64,000 nt of DNA from Streptomyces dangxiongensis (GTDB taxonomy: Bacteria; Actinomycetota; Actinomycetes; Streptomycetales; Streptomycetaceae), in the NCBI RefSeq assembly GCF_003675325.1, contig NZ_CP033073.1, positions 4,278,001 to 4,342,000 on the forward strand, read 5' to 3'. This document shows, piece by piece, positions 29,060 to 37,284 of the stretch (its first letter is position 1; every line of letters starts with the position of its first letter). Below the pieces are notes generated by a model. It saw only the letters and a list, made by a program, of their open reading frames with translations, was not told the origin of the DNA and made no database searches. The position numbers were made by a program, and so were the translations under genes.

Positions 29060-29551
29060 TCATCCTCTCGGTGTCTCGACGGGCACCTCCGCCCATACCG
29101 TCTTGCCGACCGGCCGCCGTGGTGCCGACCCCCACCGCGCGGCCAGGACGTCCACCAGGAGCAGCCCTCGGCCGGACTCGCCTTCCGGGTACGACGAGGG
29201 CGGCACCGTCGGCGGTCGCTTGGCCGAGGCGGCGTCCGCGACCTCGATGCGGACCAGGCCCGTAGCCCTGTCGAGGGTGAGCCGGAGGCCGAAGTCACGT
29301 CCGGGGACCCGGCCGTGCCGCACGGCGTTCGCCGCGAGTTCGCCGACGATGAGGGCGACCGTGCACGACGCGTCCGAGGCCGGCGGACAGCCCCACTCCT
29401 CCATGCGCCGGACGGCGAGCCGCCGGGCGAGCTGCGCACCGCGCGGTGTGGAGACGAACTGCGCCGAGAAGGACAGGAGTCCGCGTGCCGTCTCGGCGGG
29501 CGCGGTGGCCCGGTCCGGCTCGTCTCCCGGGGTGGCCGTTCCTGTGAGCAC
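29060..29551 (-). CDS. RsbW-like ATP-binding anti-sigma factor / serine kinase
   Basis: 163 residues with a HATPase_c (GHKL) fold: N-box IVGELAANAVRHG, a degenerate G1 region (EVADAASAKRPP, where DxGxG is expected) and G2 GRGLLLVDVLAARWG. The start is GTG. It diverges from an Xre/DUF397 pair, the arrangement found in WhiJ- and AbaA-like developmental clusters of Streptomyces. The degenerate G1 motif suggests weak or altered kinase activity (inference). Confidence 0.8.
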   Translation of the reverse strand: MLTGTATPGDEPDRATAPAETARGLLSFSAQFVSTPRGAQLARRLAVRRMEEWGCPPASDASCTVALIVGELAANAVRHGRVPGRDFGLRLTLDRATGLVRIEVADAASAKRPPTVPPSSYPEGESGRGLLLVDVLAARWGSAPRRPVGKTVWAEVPVETPRG

Positions 29552-29596
29552 GGCTTGTCCGTCCTTACCTGTCGAGCGTGGGGAATTCCCTGGGTA

Positions 29597-29618
29597 CGTG
29601 AATCGTCACGTTCCGTGA
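29597..29618. promoter_or_regulatory. Overlapping palindromes CGTGA-N4-TCACG-TTC-CGTGA
   Basis: Three CGTGA-type half-sites in alternating orientation, in the gap between the divergent anti-sigma-like and Xre genes. Good position for an Xre operator (inference). Confidence 0.5.
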
Positions 29619-29697
29619 ACAAGAGTCGTCTCATCGCCCTACGCTCGACAGGTGGAGCAGGCTTACTTTTCGAGCCGTAAGAGAGGGAAGTGACGCT

Positions 29698-30642
29698 TTG
29701 GCCAATGCAATTGACCCCAGTGCGTCGATGGCGGCTCTGTTCGGCGCGCGGGTGCGCAGGCTCCGCACGGCGGCCGGACTGACCCAGGCGGAACTCGGCG
29801 AGAGAACGCACGTCGTCAGCACGCGGATCACGCAGATCGAGCGGGCGTCCGGGGCCAAGCCGACGCTGGAACTGGCGCGCGCGCTGGACACGGCCCTCGG
29901 TGCGGACGACCTGCTGGTCGAGCTGTGGCCGTACGTGTACCGGGAGGCGTTCCCGGACTGGTCGCGGGCGTTCATCACACACTCGGAGCGGGCCGTGTCC
30001 ATCCGTGAGTACGCGGCGCACGTGGTGCCCGGCCTGTTGCAGACCAAGGAGTACGCGAGAGCCGTTCTGAGCGTCGGACTGACGCTCAGCGGTGAGGAGC
30101 AGTTGGAGGAACGGCTCGCCTTCCGCATGACGCGGCAGGGGCGGCTCGGTTCGCCCGATCGGCCGGAGCTGTGGGTGATCCTGGACGAGGCGGTACTGAG
30201 GCGTCCGGTCGGCGGCCACGCCGTGACGGGGAAGCAGTTGGCGCGATTGCTCGACGCTGCGTCGGAACGTCACATCACCGTGCAGGTACTGCCGTTCGAT
30301 CAAGGCGAGCATGACGCGATGGGTGGTTCCTTGACGGTGCTCACGCTGCCGGACGGCTCCGAAGTCGCCTACACGGAGGGCGCGCATTACGGCCAACTCA
30401 TCGAGGATCCGGCCGAAGTCAGGCACTTCATGGTGACCTACGATCGGCTACGGGCGAATGCCCTGCCCCCGCTCATGTCGCTCGACATGATCCGATCCGC
30501 GATGGAGGGCTACAACCGTGGAGCGAATCTCCCGCCCCGAGCTGAGCGCCGCCGTGTGGCGCAGGAGCAGCTACAGCAATCAGGAGGGCGGCAACTGCGT
30601 GGAGGTGGCCGACGGGTTCCGGGCCGTCGTCCCGGTCCGTGA
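29698..30642 (+). CDS. WhiJ-like Xre regulator (HTH plus DUF5753)
   Basis: A 314-residue protein with an N-terminal Xre HTH (about 10-68: ARVRRLRTAAGLTQAELGER, then STRITQIERASG) and a C-terminal DUF5753 (Scr1-type) domain with YVYREAFPDWSRAF, VVPGLLQTKEYARAVL and TVQVLPFDQGEHDAM. Starts with TTG, with GAGGGAAG about seven bases upstream. Usually such proteins end just before the DUF397 gene; here the last 40 or so residues overlap that gene in another frame, so a late frameshift or lost stop is possible. Confidence 0.8.
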   Translation: MANAIDPSASMAALFGARVRRLRTAAGLTQAELGERTHVVSTRITQIERASGAKPTLELARALDTALGADDLLVELWPYVYREAFPDWSRAFITHSERAVSIREYAAHVVPGLLQTKEYARAVLSVGLTLSGEEQLEERLAFRMTRQGRLGSPDRPELWVILDEAVLRRPVGGHAVTGKQLARLLDAASERHITVQVLPFDQGEHDAMGGSLTVLTLPDGSEVAYTEGAHYGQLIEDPAEVRHFMVTYDRLRANALPPLMSLDMIRSAMEGYNRGANLPPRAERRRVAQEQLQQSGGRQLRGGGRRVPGRRPGP

Positions 30643-30736
30643 CAGCAAGGTTCCGCACGGTCCGGCGCTGTGCCTCGGAACCCCCTCCTGGCACGCCTTC
30701 ATAGGCGATTTGAAGGCCGGGCGCCGCCGTCCCTGA
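30518..30736 (+). CDS. DUF397-domain protein
   Basis: A 72-residue DUF397 protein (SSYSNQEGGNCVEVAD, then VPVRDSKVPHGPAL and FIGDLKAG). It is the usual small partner of the Xre-DUF5753 regulator; such pairs behave like toxin-antitoxin or developmental-switch modules (WhiJ system). The GTG start lies inside the end of the Xre gene, 125 nt of overlap, more than usual. Confidence 0.85.
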   Translation: MERISRPELSAAVWRRSSYSNQEGGNCVEVADGFRAVVPVRDSKVPHGPALCLGTPSWHAFIGDLKAGRRRP

Positions 30737-31017
30737 GGCGGCCGGGCTCCGGTCGCCGTCCCTGGTCCGGGCTCACCGGGTCCTTGTCCGCGAGGGTCCG
30801 GCGAGCCACTGACCTCCTGAAAGAACCGGGGAAAGAACTACCCGCCCACCCACCCTCCCCGGCCCGGAAGTGCGCGTCACCCGTCCGAGTGACCGGCTTG
30901 CAAGGGCGGGATACGGACGGTTACGTTCGCCGCGACAACCGCAAACAGATACGCCCCCCGGCCGGGACGGCAATCCCGATCGAGGGCCTGACCGATCAGG
31001 AAGTAGACCCCTTCCCG

Positions 31018-31380
31018 ATGGCTGACCCGCAGTCTAACGCGCCCCTGCGCGCCGACGCCGGAACACCGACCTCCGGCGTGATCCACGTACGCACCCGGCT
31101 GACGGCCGACTTCACGGTGCTCTCCAACGGCCTCGTGCAGCGATGCGGCAGCGCGGTCACGGTCGGCGTCGCGGCGTACATCGCCTCCCTGCCCGATGGT
31201 TCGTCCGTGACGATCACCGCCCTGTGCGAGCACTTCAGCGAGGGCGAGATCCTCGTCTCGCGAGCACTCAGGGAGCTGGAAGCGGCCGGATACCTGGAGC
31301 GGCGTCGTGAGCGAACGCCCACCGGACAGGTGCGCACCCGGACTACTCCGCGGCAAGCGCCCACAAGGGAGGCGACCACG
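31018..31380 (+). pseudogene. Truncated winged-helix protein (replication/regulatory type)
   Basis: The reading VIHVRTRLTADFTVLSNGLV, then ITALCEHFSEGEILVSRALRELEAAGYLERRRER and TPTGQVRTRTT, is the N-terminal part of a large Streptomyces family of about 300-residue winged-helix proteins usually found next to Xre/DUF397 genes. After about residue 120 the sequence stops resembling the family and runs into DNA that codes, on the other strand, for a LanC-like fragment. I regard it as a 3'-truncated gene; the frame stays open to 31683 by chance. Confidence 0.55.
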
Positions 31381-31399
31381 GGGAAGTCCTTCACGGGAT

Positions 31400-31665
31400 G
31401 CGGAACCTGTGGTCAGGAGTGCGCGCAGGGCGGCGTCGGCGTAGGAGTCGTCGCGGAAGTGCCGCCATGCCTCCAGGAGTACGGGGACGATTCCGGCCGT
31501 ACCGCTGTAGAGCATCGGGTCGAGTTCGTCGTCCGAGGGTCTGGTCGGCCAGGCGAGGCCTCCTCCGGAGGTCTCCCGCGCCGCCGCGGTCAGCCACCGC
31601 AGCCCTTCCACCGCGAGTTCCTCGACCTCGTCGACCGCCCTGACCGTGGCTTCCGGTGCCGTCAT
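31400..31665 (-). pseudogene. N-terminal remnant of a LanC-like cyclase
   Basis: From ATG 31665 (GAGGGTGAGC upstream) the first 85 or so residues resemble LanC-like lanthionine synthetase N-termini: VEELAVEGLRWLTAAA, LAWPTRPSDDELDP, then LYSGTAGIVPVLLEAWRHF and DSYADAALRAL. LanC proteins need about 400 residues and a zinc site of Cys, Cys and His, all missing here: the frame then runs antisense through the winged-helix remnant. The two truncations meet near 31380-31400, so one deletion probably removed the ends of both genes. Immediately upstream on the same strand lies a Cys-rich peptide gene. Confidence 0.6.
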
Positions 31666-31734
31666 GCGCTCACCCTCGCATGATCTTGCGGACCCGCACA
31701 GAGGGTGGGGCGGCCGGCGGTCGGGGACGACGAA

Positions 31735-31763
31735 GGCCGGTGCGAAGGGCGTTCACACCGGCC
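31735..31763 (-). terminator. Hairpin between Cys-rich peptide and LanC remnant
   Basis: Perfect 8-bp arms GGCCGGTG and CACCGGCC with a 13-base loop, 11 bp past the peptide stop. No T run, so it may be a terminator or an attenuator that gives more precursor than enzyme, common in peptide operons (inference). Confidence 0.5.
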
Positions 31764-31773
31764 CGGGGGTCGT

Positions 31774-31929
31774 TCAGCCGCACTGGCAGGGGTTGCCCGA
31801 CTGGCATCCGCAGCCGCATCCCGAGCCGCAGCCGCACGCGCCGAACAGCGGCAGGCTCCTGATCTCGGCGGGCTGGTCGGTCTCGCGCTCCTGAGTGGGA
31901 TCGGGGGTGGTGCCGGGGGATTCGGCCAT
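31774..31929 (-). CDS. Cys-rich 51-residue peptide, possible RiPP precursor
   Basis: Translation from ATG 31929 gives a 51-residue peptide with a polar, acidic N-terminal half (MAESPGTTPDPTQERETDQP) and a C-terminal half beginning SLPLFGACGCGSG and ending GNPCQCG, with seven cysteines, mostly alternating with glycine. AGGAGG sits five bases before the start, the best ribosome binding site nearby. A LanC-like remnant follows on the same strand, which suggests a leader-core precursor for a thioether or other Cys-modified peptide; a metal-binding peptide is the main alternative. There are few Ser/Thr residues in the core, which argues against a standard lanthipeptide. Confidence 0.65.
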   Translation of the reverse strand: MAESPGTTPDPTQERETDQPAEIRSLPLFGACGCGSGCGCGCQSGNPCQCG

Positions 31930-32031
31930 GGGTCCCTCCTAGACGCTGGGGCAGGGATGCCCTCGCCTATTCCATGCCCGTTCCGCCGGGCGCATCAACG
32001 GCGCACGGAGGCGCCCCCGCGCCTCCGCCAC

Positions 32032-32094
32032 ACCACCGACAAGCCCCCTCCCCCCGGCAACCGACCACCGACAAGCCCCCTCCCCCCGGCAACC
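32032..32094. repeat. 31-bp tandem repeat, two identical copies
   Basis: ACCACCGACAAGCCCCC...GGCAACC at 32032-32062 and 32064-32094, period 32 bp, in the C-rich 250-bp gap before phoU. No gene seen there. Confidence 0.75.
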
Positions 32095-32180
32095 CCGCCT
32101 CGGACCGATCGCCGAGCCCCCCGGCAAGCGCCCCCATCAAGCGGCGCCCCCCGGCGCCGTCCCCCCCGCCCCCGTAAGGG

Positions 32181-32870
32181 CTACGCCCCCTCCGCCCCCG
32201 TGACCGGCTGGATGTCCGCCTGGAGGTTGTCCGCGTGTTCGCCCGTGACGAGGTAGACGACCCGCTTGGCGACGGCGACGGCGTGGTCGGCGTAGCGCTC
32301 GTAGTAGCGGCCCAGCAGGGTGACGTCCACGGCCGTCTCGATGCCGTGCTTCCAGCGCTCGTCGATCAGGTGCTGGAACAGCGTGCGGTGCAGCAGGTCC
32401 ATCTCGTCGTCGTCCTGCTCTAGCTGGAGCGCGAGGTCGACGTCCTTGGTGATGATCACCTCGGCGGCCTTGGCCATCAGCCGCTGCGCGAGCTGGCCCA
32501 TCTCCAGGATCGTGGCGTGCAGGTCCTGCGGAACGGCCCGCTGGGGGAAGCGCAGCCGGGCCAGCTTCGCCACGTGCTGGGCGAGGTCACCGGAGCGCTC
32601 CAGGTCGGCGGACATGCGCAGTGACGTGACGACGATGCGCAGATCCGTGGCGACCGGCTGCTGCCGGGCCAGCAGGGCTATCGCCCGAGCCTCCAGGTCG
32701 TGCTGGAGTTCGTCGATCTTCTGGTCGCCCTCGATCACGCTCTCGGCCAGCTTGAGGTCGGCATCGAGGATGGCGGTCGTGGCGCGTCCGATCGCCGATC
32801 CGACCAGCCGGGCCATCTCCACCAGTCCGTCGCCGATCGAGTCCAGTTCCTCGTGGTACGCGTCCCGCAT
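32181..32870 (-). CDS. phoU: Phosphate signalling protein PhoU
   Basis: 229 residues, two three-helix bundles typical of PhoU. Metal-binding-type motifs appear as MSADLERSGDLAQHVA and YYERYADHAVAVAKRVVY (E/D-x-x-x-D). Represses the phosphate response by linking the Pst transporter to the sensor kinase. Start MRDAYHEEL with GAGGGA six bases upstream. Divergent from phoR-phoP with a PHO-box-like repeat between them, so it is probably activated by PhoP. Confidence 0.95.
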   Translation of the reverse strand: MRDAYHEELDSIGDGLVEMARLVGSAIGRATTAILDADLKLAESVIEGDQKIDELQHDLEARAIALLARQQPVATDLRIVVTSLRMSADLERSGDLAQHVAKLARLRFPQRAVPQDLHATILEMGQLAQRLMAKAAEVIITKDVDLALQLEQDDDEMDLLHRTLFQHLIDERWKHGIETAVDVTLLGRYYERYADHAVAVAKRVVYLVTGEHADNLQADIQPVTGAEGA

Positions 32871-32999
32871 CAGAGTTCCCTCTCGTACGTGTGCTTCGGG
32901 GGGTCTACGGGGGATGTGACACCACGCGCCCCGTGGCGAAACCGGCGGTGCGAACCCCACGCTCCCACGTTCCGTCCCGTACGCGTCCGTTTCCGCCAC

Positions 33000-33032
33000 C
33001 CCAAATGAACCACTACCGGCCTCCAGGTGAAC
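33000..33032 (-). promoter_or_regulatory. PHO-box-like 11-bp direct repeats
   Basis: Read on the minus strand from 33032: GTTCACCTGGA, GGCCGGTAGTG, GTTCATTTGGG, three consecutive 11-bp units, two of which match the GTTCACC core of Streptomyces PhoP sites. Lies between phoU and phoR, as in the known autoregulated pho locus. Confidence 0.7.
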
Positions 33033-33105
33033 TCTGGGCGACGAGTGTTCGAGGTCGCACCTCGGTGGCTGTGGTCATGTCGTACGCCATGCCTAACCTA
33101 AAGGT

Positions 33106-34353
33106 ATGGACGTGAACGCGGCGGTCGCCGCAGCGGCAGCGATCGCCGGGGTACTCACCGGTGTCATCGCCATGCTGGCGTTCCGCTGGAGTGAACGCGA
33201 CCAGAAGCGGCCGACCAGGACTTCTCTGCACACCGATGCCGTACTGCCACCCGGCGTGGACACCGTGCTGTCGGTGCTGCGCTCCTCCGCGGTCGTCCTC
33301 GACGAGGCGGACGCCGTGGTCAAGGCCAGCTCCGCCGCGTACGCCCTCGGGCTGGTGCGCGGCGGCAAGCTCGCCGTGGAGCCGATGCTCCAGATGGCGC
33401 GGGACACCCGGCGGGATGGCGAGATACGGCAGGTCGAGCTGGACCTGCCCCGGCGCGGCACCGGACGCGGCGAGGCCCTCGCGGTCTCCGCGCGTGTGGC
33501 GCCGCTCGGCTCGCGCCTGGTCCTGCTGCTGGTCGAGGACCTGACGGAGGCCCGCAGGATCGAGGCGGTACGACGTGACTTCGTGGCGAACGTCAGCCAT
33601 GAGCTGAAGACCCCCGTCGGCGCGCTGTCCCTCCTCTCGGAGGCGGTGATGGACGCCTCCGACGACCCCGAGGCCGTACAGCGCTTCGCCGGCCGGATGC
33701 AGATCGAGGCGACCCGGCTGACCAACCTGGTGCAGGAGCTGATCGACCTGTCGAGGGTGCAGAACGACGACCCTCTGGAGGACGCCGAGCCCGTCCGGGT
33801 GGACGAGCTGGTCGCCGAGGCCATCGACCGCTGCCGCCACCAGGCCGGTACGAAACAGATCACCATGGCCGCCGGAGGCGCCGACGACCTGCGCGTCTGG
33901 GGCAACCGCGGCCAACTGGCCGCCGCCCTGGGCAACCTGGTGGAGAACGCCGTCAACTACTCGCCGGCCCGCACCCGCGTCGGCATCGCCGCCCGGCAGA
34001 TCGCCGCGCCCGGTGGTGACATGATCGAGATCGCCGTCACCGACCAGGGCATCGGCATCTCCGACAAGGACAGGGAGCGCATCTTCGAGCGCTTCTACCG
34101 CGTCGACCCGGCCCGCTCGCGGGCCACCGGCGGCACCGGTCTGGGTCTCGCCATCGTCAAGCACGTGGTCGCCTCGCACGACGGGGAGGTCACGGTGTGG
34201 AGCGCCGAAGGCCAGGGCTCCACCTTCACCATCCGGCTGCCGGAGGCGGCCGCGGCCCGCGACCGCGCACAGCAGCACCCCGACCTCGACGACGAGGCCG
34301 GCCCCGACTCATCCCCGTACGCTCCGCTTCCCGCCCCGGAGGTCCTTCCGTGA
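33106..34353 (+). CDS. phoR: Phosphate-response sensor kinase PhoR (SenX3-like)
   Basis: A 415-residue membrane histidine kinase. One N-terminal transmembrane helix (about 5-26), a PAS-like region, then HisKA with the phosphorylated His165 in NVSHELKTPVGAL. The HATPase_c domain has LVENAVNYSP, DQGIGISDKDRERIFERFYR and GTGLGLAIVKH. A probable -10 TAACCT (33094-33099) sits very close to the ATG, so the leader is short. phoP overlaps its stop by 4 nt (GTGA). Confidence 0.95.
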   Translation: MDVNAAVAAAAAIAGVLTGVIAMLAFRWSERDQKRPTRTSLHTDAVLPPGVDTVLSVLRSSAVVLDEADAVVKASSAAYALGLVRGGKLAVEPMLQMARDTRRDGEIRQVELDLPRRGTGRGEALAVSARVAPLGSRLVLLLVEDLTEARRIEAVRRDFVANVSHELKTPVGALSLLSEAVMDASDDPEAVQRFAGRMQIEATRLTNLVQELIDLSRVQNDDPLEDAEPVRVDELVAEAIDRCRHQAGTKQITMAAGGADDLRVWGNRGQLAAALGNLVENAVNYSPARTRVGIAARQIAAPGGDMIEIAVTDQGIGISDKDRERIFERFYRVDPARSRATGGTGLGLAIVKHVVASHDGEVTVWSAEGQGSTFTIRLPEAAAARDRAQQHPDLDDEAGPDSSPYAPLPAPEVLP

Positions 34354-35030
34354 CCCGAGTGCTCGTCGTCGAGGACGAGGAGTCCTTCTCCGACGCTCTG
34401 TCCTACATGCTGCGCAAGGAGGGCTTCGAGGTCGCCGTGGCGGCGACCGGTCCCGACGGACTGGACGAGTTCGAGCGCAACGGCGCCGACCTGGTCCTCC
34501 TCGACCTGATGCTGCCGGGGTTGCCCGGCACCGAGGTCTGCCGCCAGCTACGCGGCCGTTCCAACGTCCCCGTGATCATGGTGACCGCGAAAGACAGCGA
34601 GATCGACAAGGTCGTCGGCCTGGAGATAGGGGCCGACGACTACGTCACCAAGCCCTTCTCCTCGCGTGAGCTGGTGGCCCGGATCCGCGCGGTGCTGCGG
34701 CGCCGCGGCGAGCCGGAGGAGGTCACCCCGGCCGCGCTGGAGGCGGGCCCGGTCCGCATGGACGTGGACCGGCACGTGGTGACCGTCAGCGGCTCCAAGG
34801 TCGACCTCCCGCTGAAGGAGTTCGACCTGCTGGAGATGCTCCTGCGCAACGCCGGCCGGGTGCTGACCCGCATGCAGCTCATCGACCGCGTCTGGGGCGC
34901 CGACTACGTGGGCGACACCAAGACCCTCGACGTGCACGTCAAGCGGCTGCGCGCCAAGATCGAGCCGGACCCGGGCGCGCCGCGCTACCTGGTGACGGTG
35001 CGGGGGCTGGGCTACAAGTTCGAGCCGTAA
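34350..35030 (+). CDS. phoP: Response regulator PhoP (RegX3-like)
   Basis: A 226-residue OmpR-class activator. Receiver domain: LVVEDEESF, phosphoacceptor D52 in LVLLDLMLPGLPG, MVTAKD and YVTKPFSSREL. C-terminal winged helix: LPLKEFDLLEMLLRN, VLTRMQLIDRVWG, DVHVKRLRAKIE, RGLGYKFEP. The GTG start overlaps the phoR stop and has GGAGG upstream. Activates phosphate-scavenging genes and represses antibiotic synthesis in Streptomyces. Confidence 0.96.
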   Translation: MTRVLVVEDEESFSDALSYMLRKEGFEVAVAATGPDGLDEFERNGADLVLLDLMLPGLPGTEVCRQLRGRSNVPVIMVTAKDSEIDKVVGLEIGADDYVTKPFSSRELVARIRAVLRRRGEPEEVTPAALEAGPVRMDVDRHVVTVSGSKVDLPLKEFDLLEMLLRNAGRVLTRMQLIDRVWGADYVGDTKTLDVHVKRLRAKIEPDPGAPRYLVTVRGLGYKFEP

Positions 35031-35059
35031 GCCGGCAACCCGTAGGGCGCACCACGTGC

Positions 35060-35107
35060 GTACGGCGAAGGGCGGCACCCCGCGCGGGGTGCCGCCCTTC
35101 GCCGTAC
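35060..35107. terminator. Bidirectional terminator, 22-bp perfect stem
   Basis: GTACGGCGAAGGGCGGCACC...  pairs fully with its complement around a GCGC loop (35082-35085). Sits between the convergent phoP and lipoprotein genes, 30 bp past the phoP stop. Confidence 0.85.
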
Positions 35108-35114
35108 AACCGTC

Positions 35115-35798
35115 TCAGTGACCGGCGCTCGACTGCGACGCCGAGTCGGTCGGGGCTACGGCCGCCGAGGCGCTGGACGACGAGCCGGCCGCGCCGCCCT
35201 TGCCCGGCTTGCCGCTCGGGGTGGCGGTCGCGCCGCCGGAGGCCGTGGCGCCGGGGGCGCCGCCGGCGGACGCCGGGGCGGACGGGACCTCGGAGGGGCC
35301 CCACTCGCCGAAGTAACTGGCGGCCGGGACGACGAAGGCGCGCAGGGTCACCTTGCCGGTCTTGCTCAAGGTGAAGGTGACCTTCTGGGCGTTGCCGTCC
35401 TGGACGGCCTCACGGCCGCTGGGCAGCACCGCGGAGGCGTTGCCCTTGCCGCCGAGGATCAGCGAGCCGCCGGCCGGGACGGTCAGGCTCTGTCCCTTGG
35501 CGGCCTTCAGCTCGACGGACGTACCGCTGCCCTCCACGGTGACCGACTGGAGGGTCTGGTCGGTCCTGCCGGTGTTGAACACGTTCGCGGAGATCACCGC
35601 GGGGCCCGCCGCCTTCAGGTCGGGCTGGGTGATGACCACGGCGTTCTGGACCTTGATGTCACCGACGTGGACGGCCGCGTTGTCCGGCTGGATCTCCAGC
35701 GTCTGAGCGTTGTTGCCGGCGCCGCAGGCGGCGAGCGAGGCGATCGAGAAGGCGATGGCGGAGGCGGCGAGGGCGCCGCGTCGAAGGCTGCTGCTCAC
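35115..35798 (-). CDS. Secreted lipoprotein, copper-chaperone-like (DUF461/PCuAC type)
   Basis: A 227-residue lipoprotein. Signal peptide with lipobox SLAAC, Cys at about residue 25. The mature part is beta-rich (VGDIKVQNAVVITQPD, ANVFNTGRTDQTLQSV, LILGGKGNAS), resembling the DUF461/PCuAC fold, though its copper-binding Met/His residues are not evident. It ends in a Gly/Ser/Ala/Thr-rich tail. Convergent with phoP. Confidence 0.75.
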   Translation of the reverse strand: MSSSLRRGALAASAIAFSIASLAACGAGNNAQTLEIQPDNAAVHVGDIKVQNAVVITQPDLKAAGPAVISANVFNTGRTDQTLQSVTVEGSGTSVELKAAKGQSLTVPAGGSLILGGKGNASAVLPSGREAVQDGNAQKVTFTLSKTGKVTLRAFVVPAASYFGEWGPSEVPSAPASAGGAPGATASGGATATPSGKPGKGGAAGSSSSASAAVAPTDSASQSSAGH

Positions 35799-36458
35799 GG
35801 CGGCGGCAACTCCTTGAACGCGCGGGCGGCTCCCCTGATAAAGCCGCCCTAAGGGTCTGTCAGCGGGCTCAGGTTACCGAGCCGTTCCCGGACGACCGCA
35901 CCCGACCCTCCCCCAAGCAGCGGCCTTCCCTCCGGGTGGGGGTACCCCACGGGTCCGCGGGCGACACCCTCGTCACATTGCGGGGACGCTCGTCTGTCAT
36001 TCACATAACGCGCGGGCGAGCGGCTCGCGACAAACGGCGAGAGACTCGCGACAACACGCGCGACATCCGCACGGCACCGCTTGCGAGATTTCCGTGAAGG
36101 ATTCCGCACCGCCCACGATATTGATCACGGAGCGCGGCTCGCGCGGCCGTTGATCAATTCAGGAATCGGCTCACATCCGCCTGTGGTCACCGAACGGAGT
36201 AGCGGAAGTCGTACGCTTGGAAGCGGACATATCAGGGCGTTCAGCCACTCGGGCGGACCTGCCCGGGTGTGTGACGTACTCGTTTCGGCCCGCCCACAGA
36301 GCCCCTCCGACCTGCGAATACCCGCTTCCGCGGACGCTCCGCAGCACGTTCCGGATGCTGTTGTCAAGCCCCGAGATATGCCCTGACCTGCGAAAACGCC
36401 ATTCAGAAGACGCCGTATCCGTGTTACCCTGGATAGCCACGGAAGGGGTACCTGTCAC
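35799..36458. other. 660-bp intergenic region before carD
   Basis: No convincing gene on either strand; the frames here are short and motif-free. It is less GC-rich than its surroundings, contains a C-rich near-palindrome around 35905-35950 and the likely carD promoter. An upstream transcription start or leader is possible. Confidence 0.5.
36402..36430 (+). promoter_or_regulatory. Possible sigma-70-type promoter for carD
   Basis: TTCAGA and TACCCT separated by 17 bp, 29 bp upstream of the carD start. Only a partial -35 match, so tentative. Confidence 0.3.
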
Positions 36459-36941
36459 ATGACGTTCAAGGTTGGCGACACCGTGGTCTATCCCCATCAC
36501 GGGGCCGCGCTGATCGAGGCTATCGAAACTCGTCAGATCAAAGGCGTGGACAAGACCTACTTGGTGCTGAAGGTCGCCCAGGGTGACCTGACGGTACGTG
36601 TGCCAGCGGACAATGCGGAGTTCGTCGGCGTGCGTGATGTGGTCGGTCAGGACGGGCTGGACCGGGTCTTCGAGGTGCTGCGTGCGCCGTATGCCGAGGA
36701 GCCCACGAACTGGTCGCGTCGTTACAAGGCAAACCTGGAGAAGCTCGCCTCCGGCGATGTCATCAAGGTCGCCGAGGTCGTGCGTGACCTCTGGCGTCGT
36801 GAGCGCGAGCGCGGACTCTCCGCCGGTGAGAAGCGCATGCTCGCCAAGGCTCGCCAGATCCTGGTCAGTGAGCTGGCCCTCGCGGAGAACACGAACGAGG
36901 ACAAGGCCGAGGCCCTGCTCGACGAGGTGCTCGCCTCCTGA
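36459..36941 (+). CDS. carD: CarD/CdnL-family transcription regulator
   Basis: 160 residues. The N-terminal Tudor-like RNA polymerase-interacting domain ([35 protein letters not shown]) binds the beta subunit; the C-terminal helical domain ([34 protein letters not shown]) contacts the promoter fork, including a conserved Trp. Stabilises open complexes at housekeeping promoters. Essential in mycobacteria. Starts MTFKVGD, with GAAGGGG about ten bases upstream. Confidence 0.95.
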   Translation: MTFKVGDTVVYPHHGAALIEAIETRQIKGVDKTYLVLKVAQGDLTVRVPADNAEFVGVRDVVGQDGLDRVFEVLRAPYAEEPTNWSRRYKANLEKLASGDVIKVAEVVRDLWRRERERGLSAGEKRMLAKARQILVSELALAENTNEDKAEALLDEVLAS

Positions 36942-37284
36942 CGCGCAGCGGCAGCGAACCCTCGCTTCCGGCACGCTCAGCCCAGTAAATGCCGCGGTGC
37001 CCGATGACACTTACCCTGTCGCCGGGCGCTGCGGCATGTTCGTCCCCGGAACGCATCACGGTGAACCCCGGAAGAACCGCGGCGGAACCCCGAGGATCCC
37101 CACCGACCGGACGGGACGCCGCAACGCTCGCCGGGCACCTCGGGGGAAACCCCCCGTACGCGTCGTGCCGGGCCCGGGCCGGCGGCTCGACCAGGGTCAC
37201 GGAAAGGGTCCGGTCAAGGCGTCGCACCAGGCACTTCCCAGGCCATACCCACGTAGGTCGAGCACACAAACCTGACAGGAACCG
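36942..37284. other. 343-bp gap between carD and ispD
   Basis: No convincing gene. A weak open frame on the plus strand runs into ispD but lacks any motif and has poor codon use. It may hold the ispDF promoter. Confidence 0.5.
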
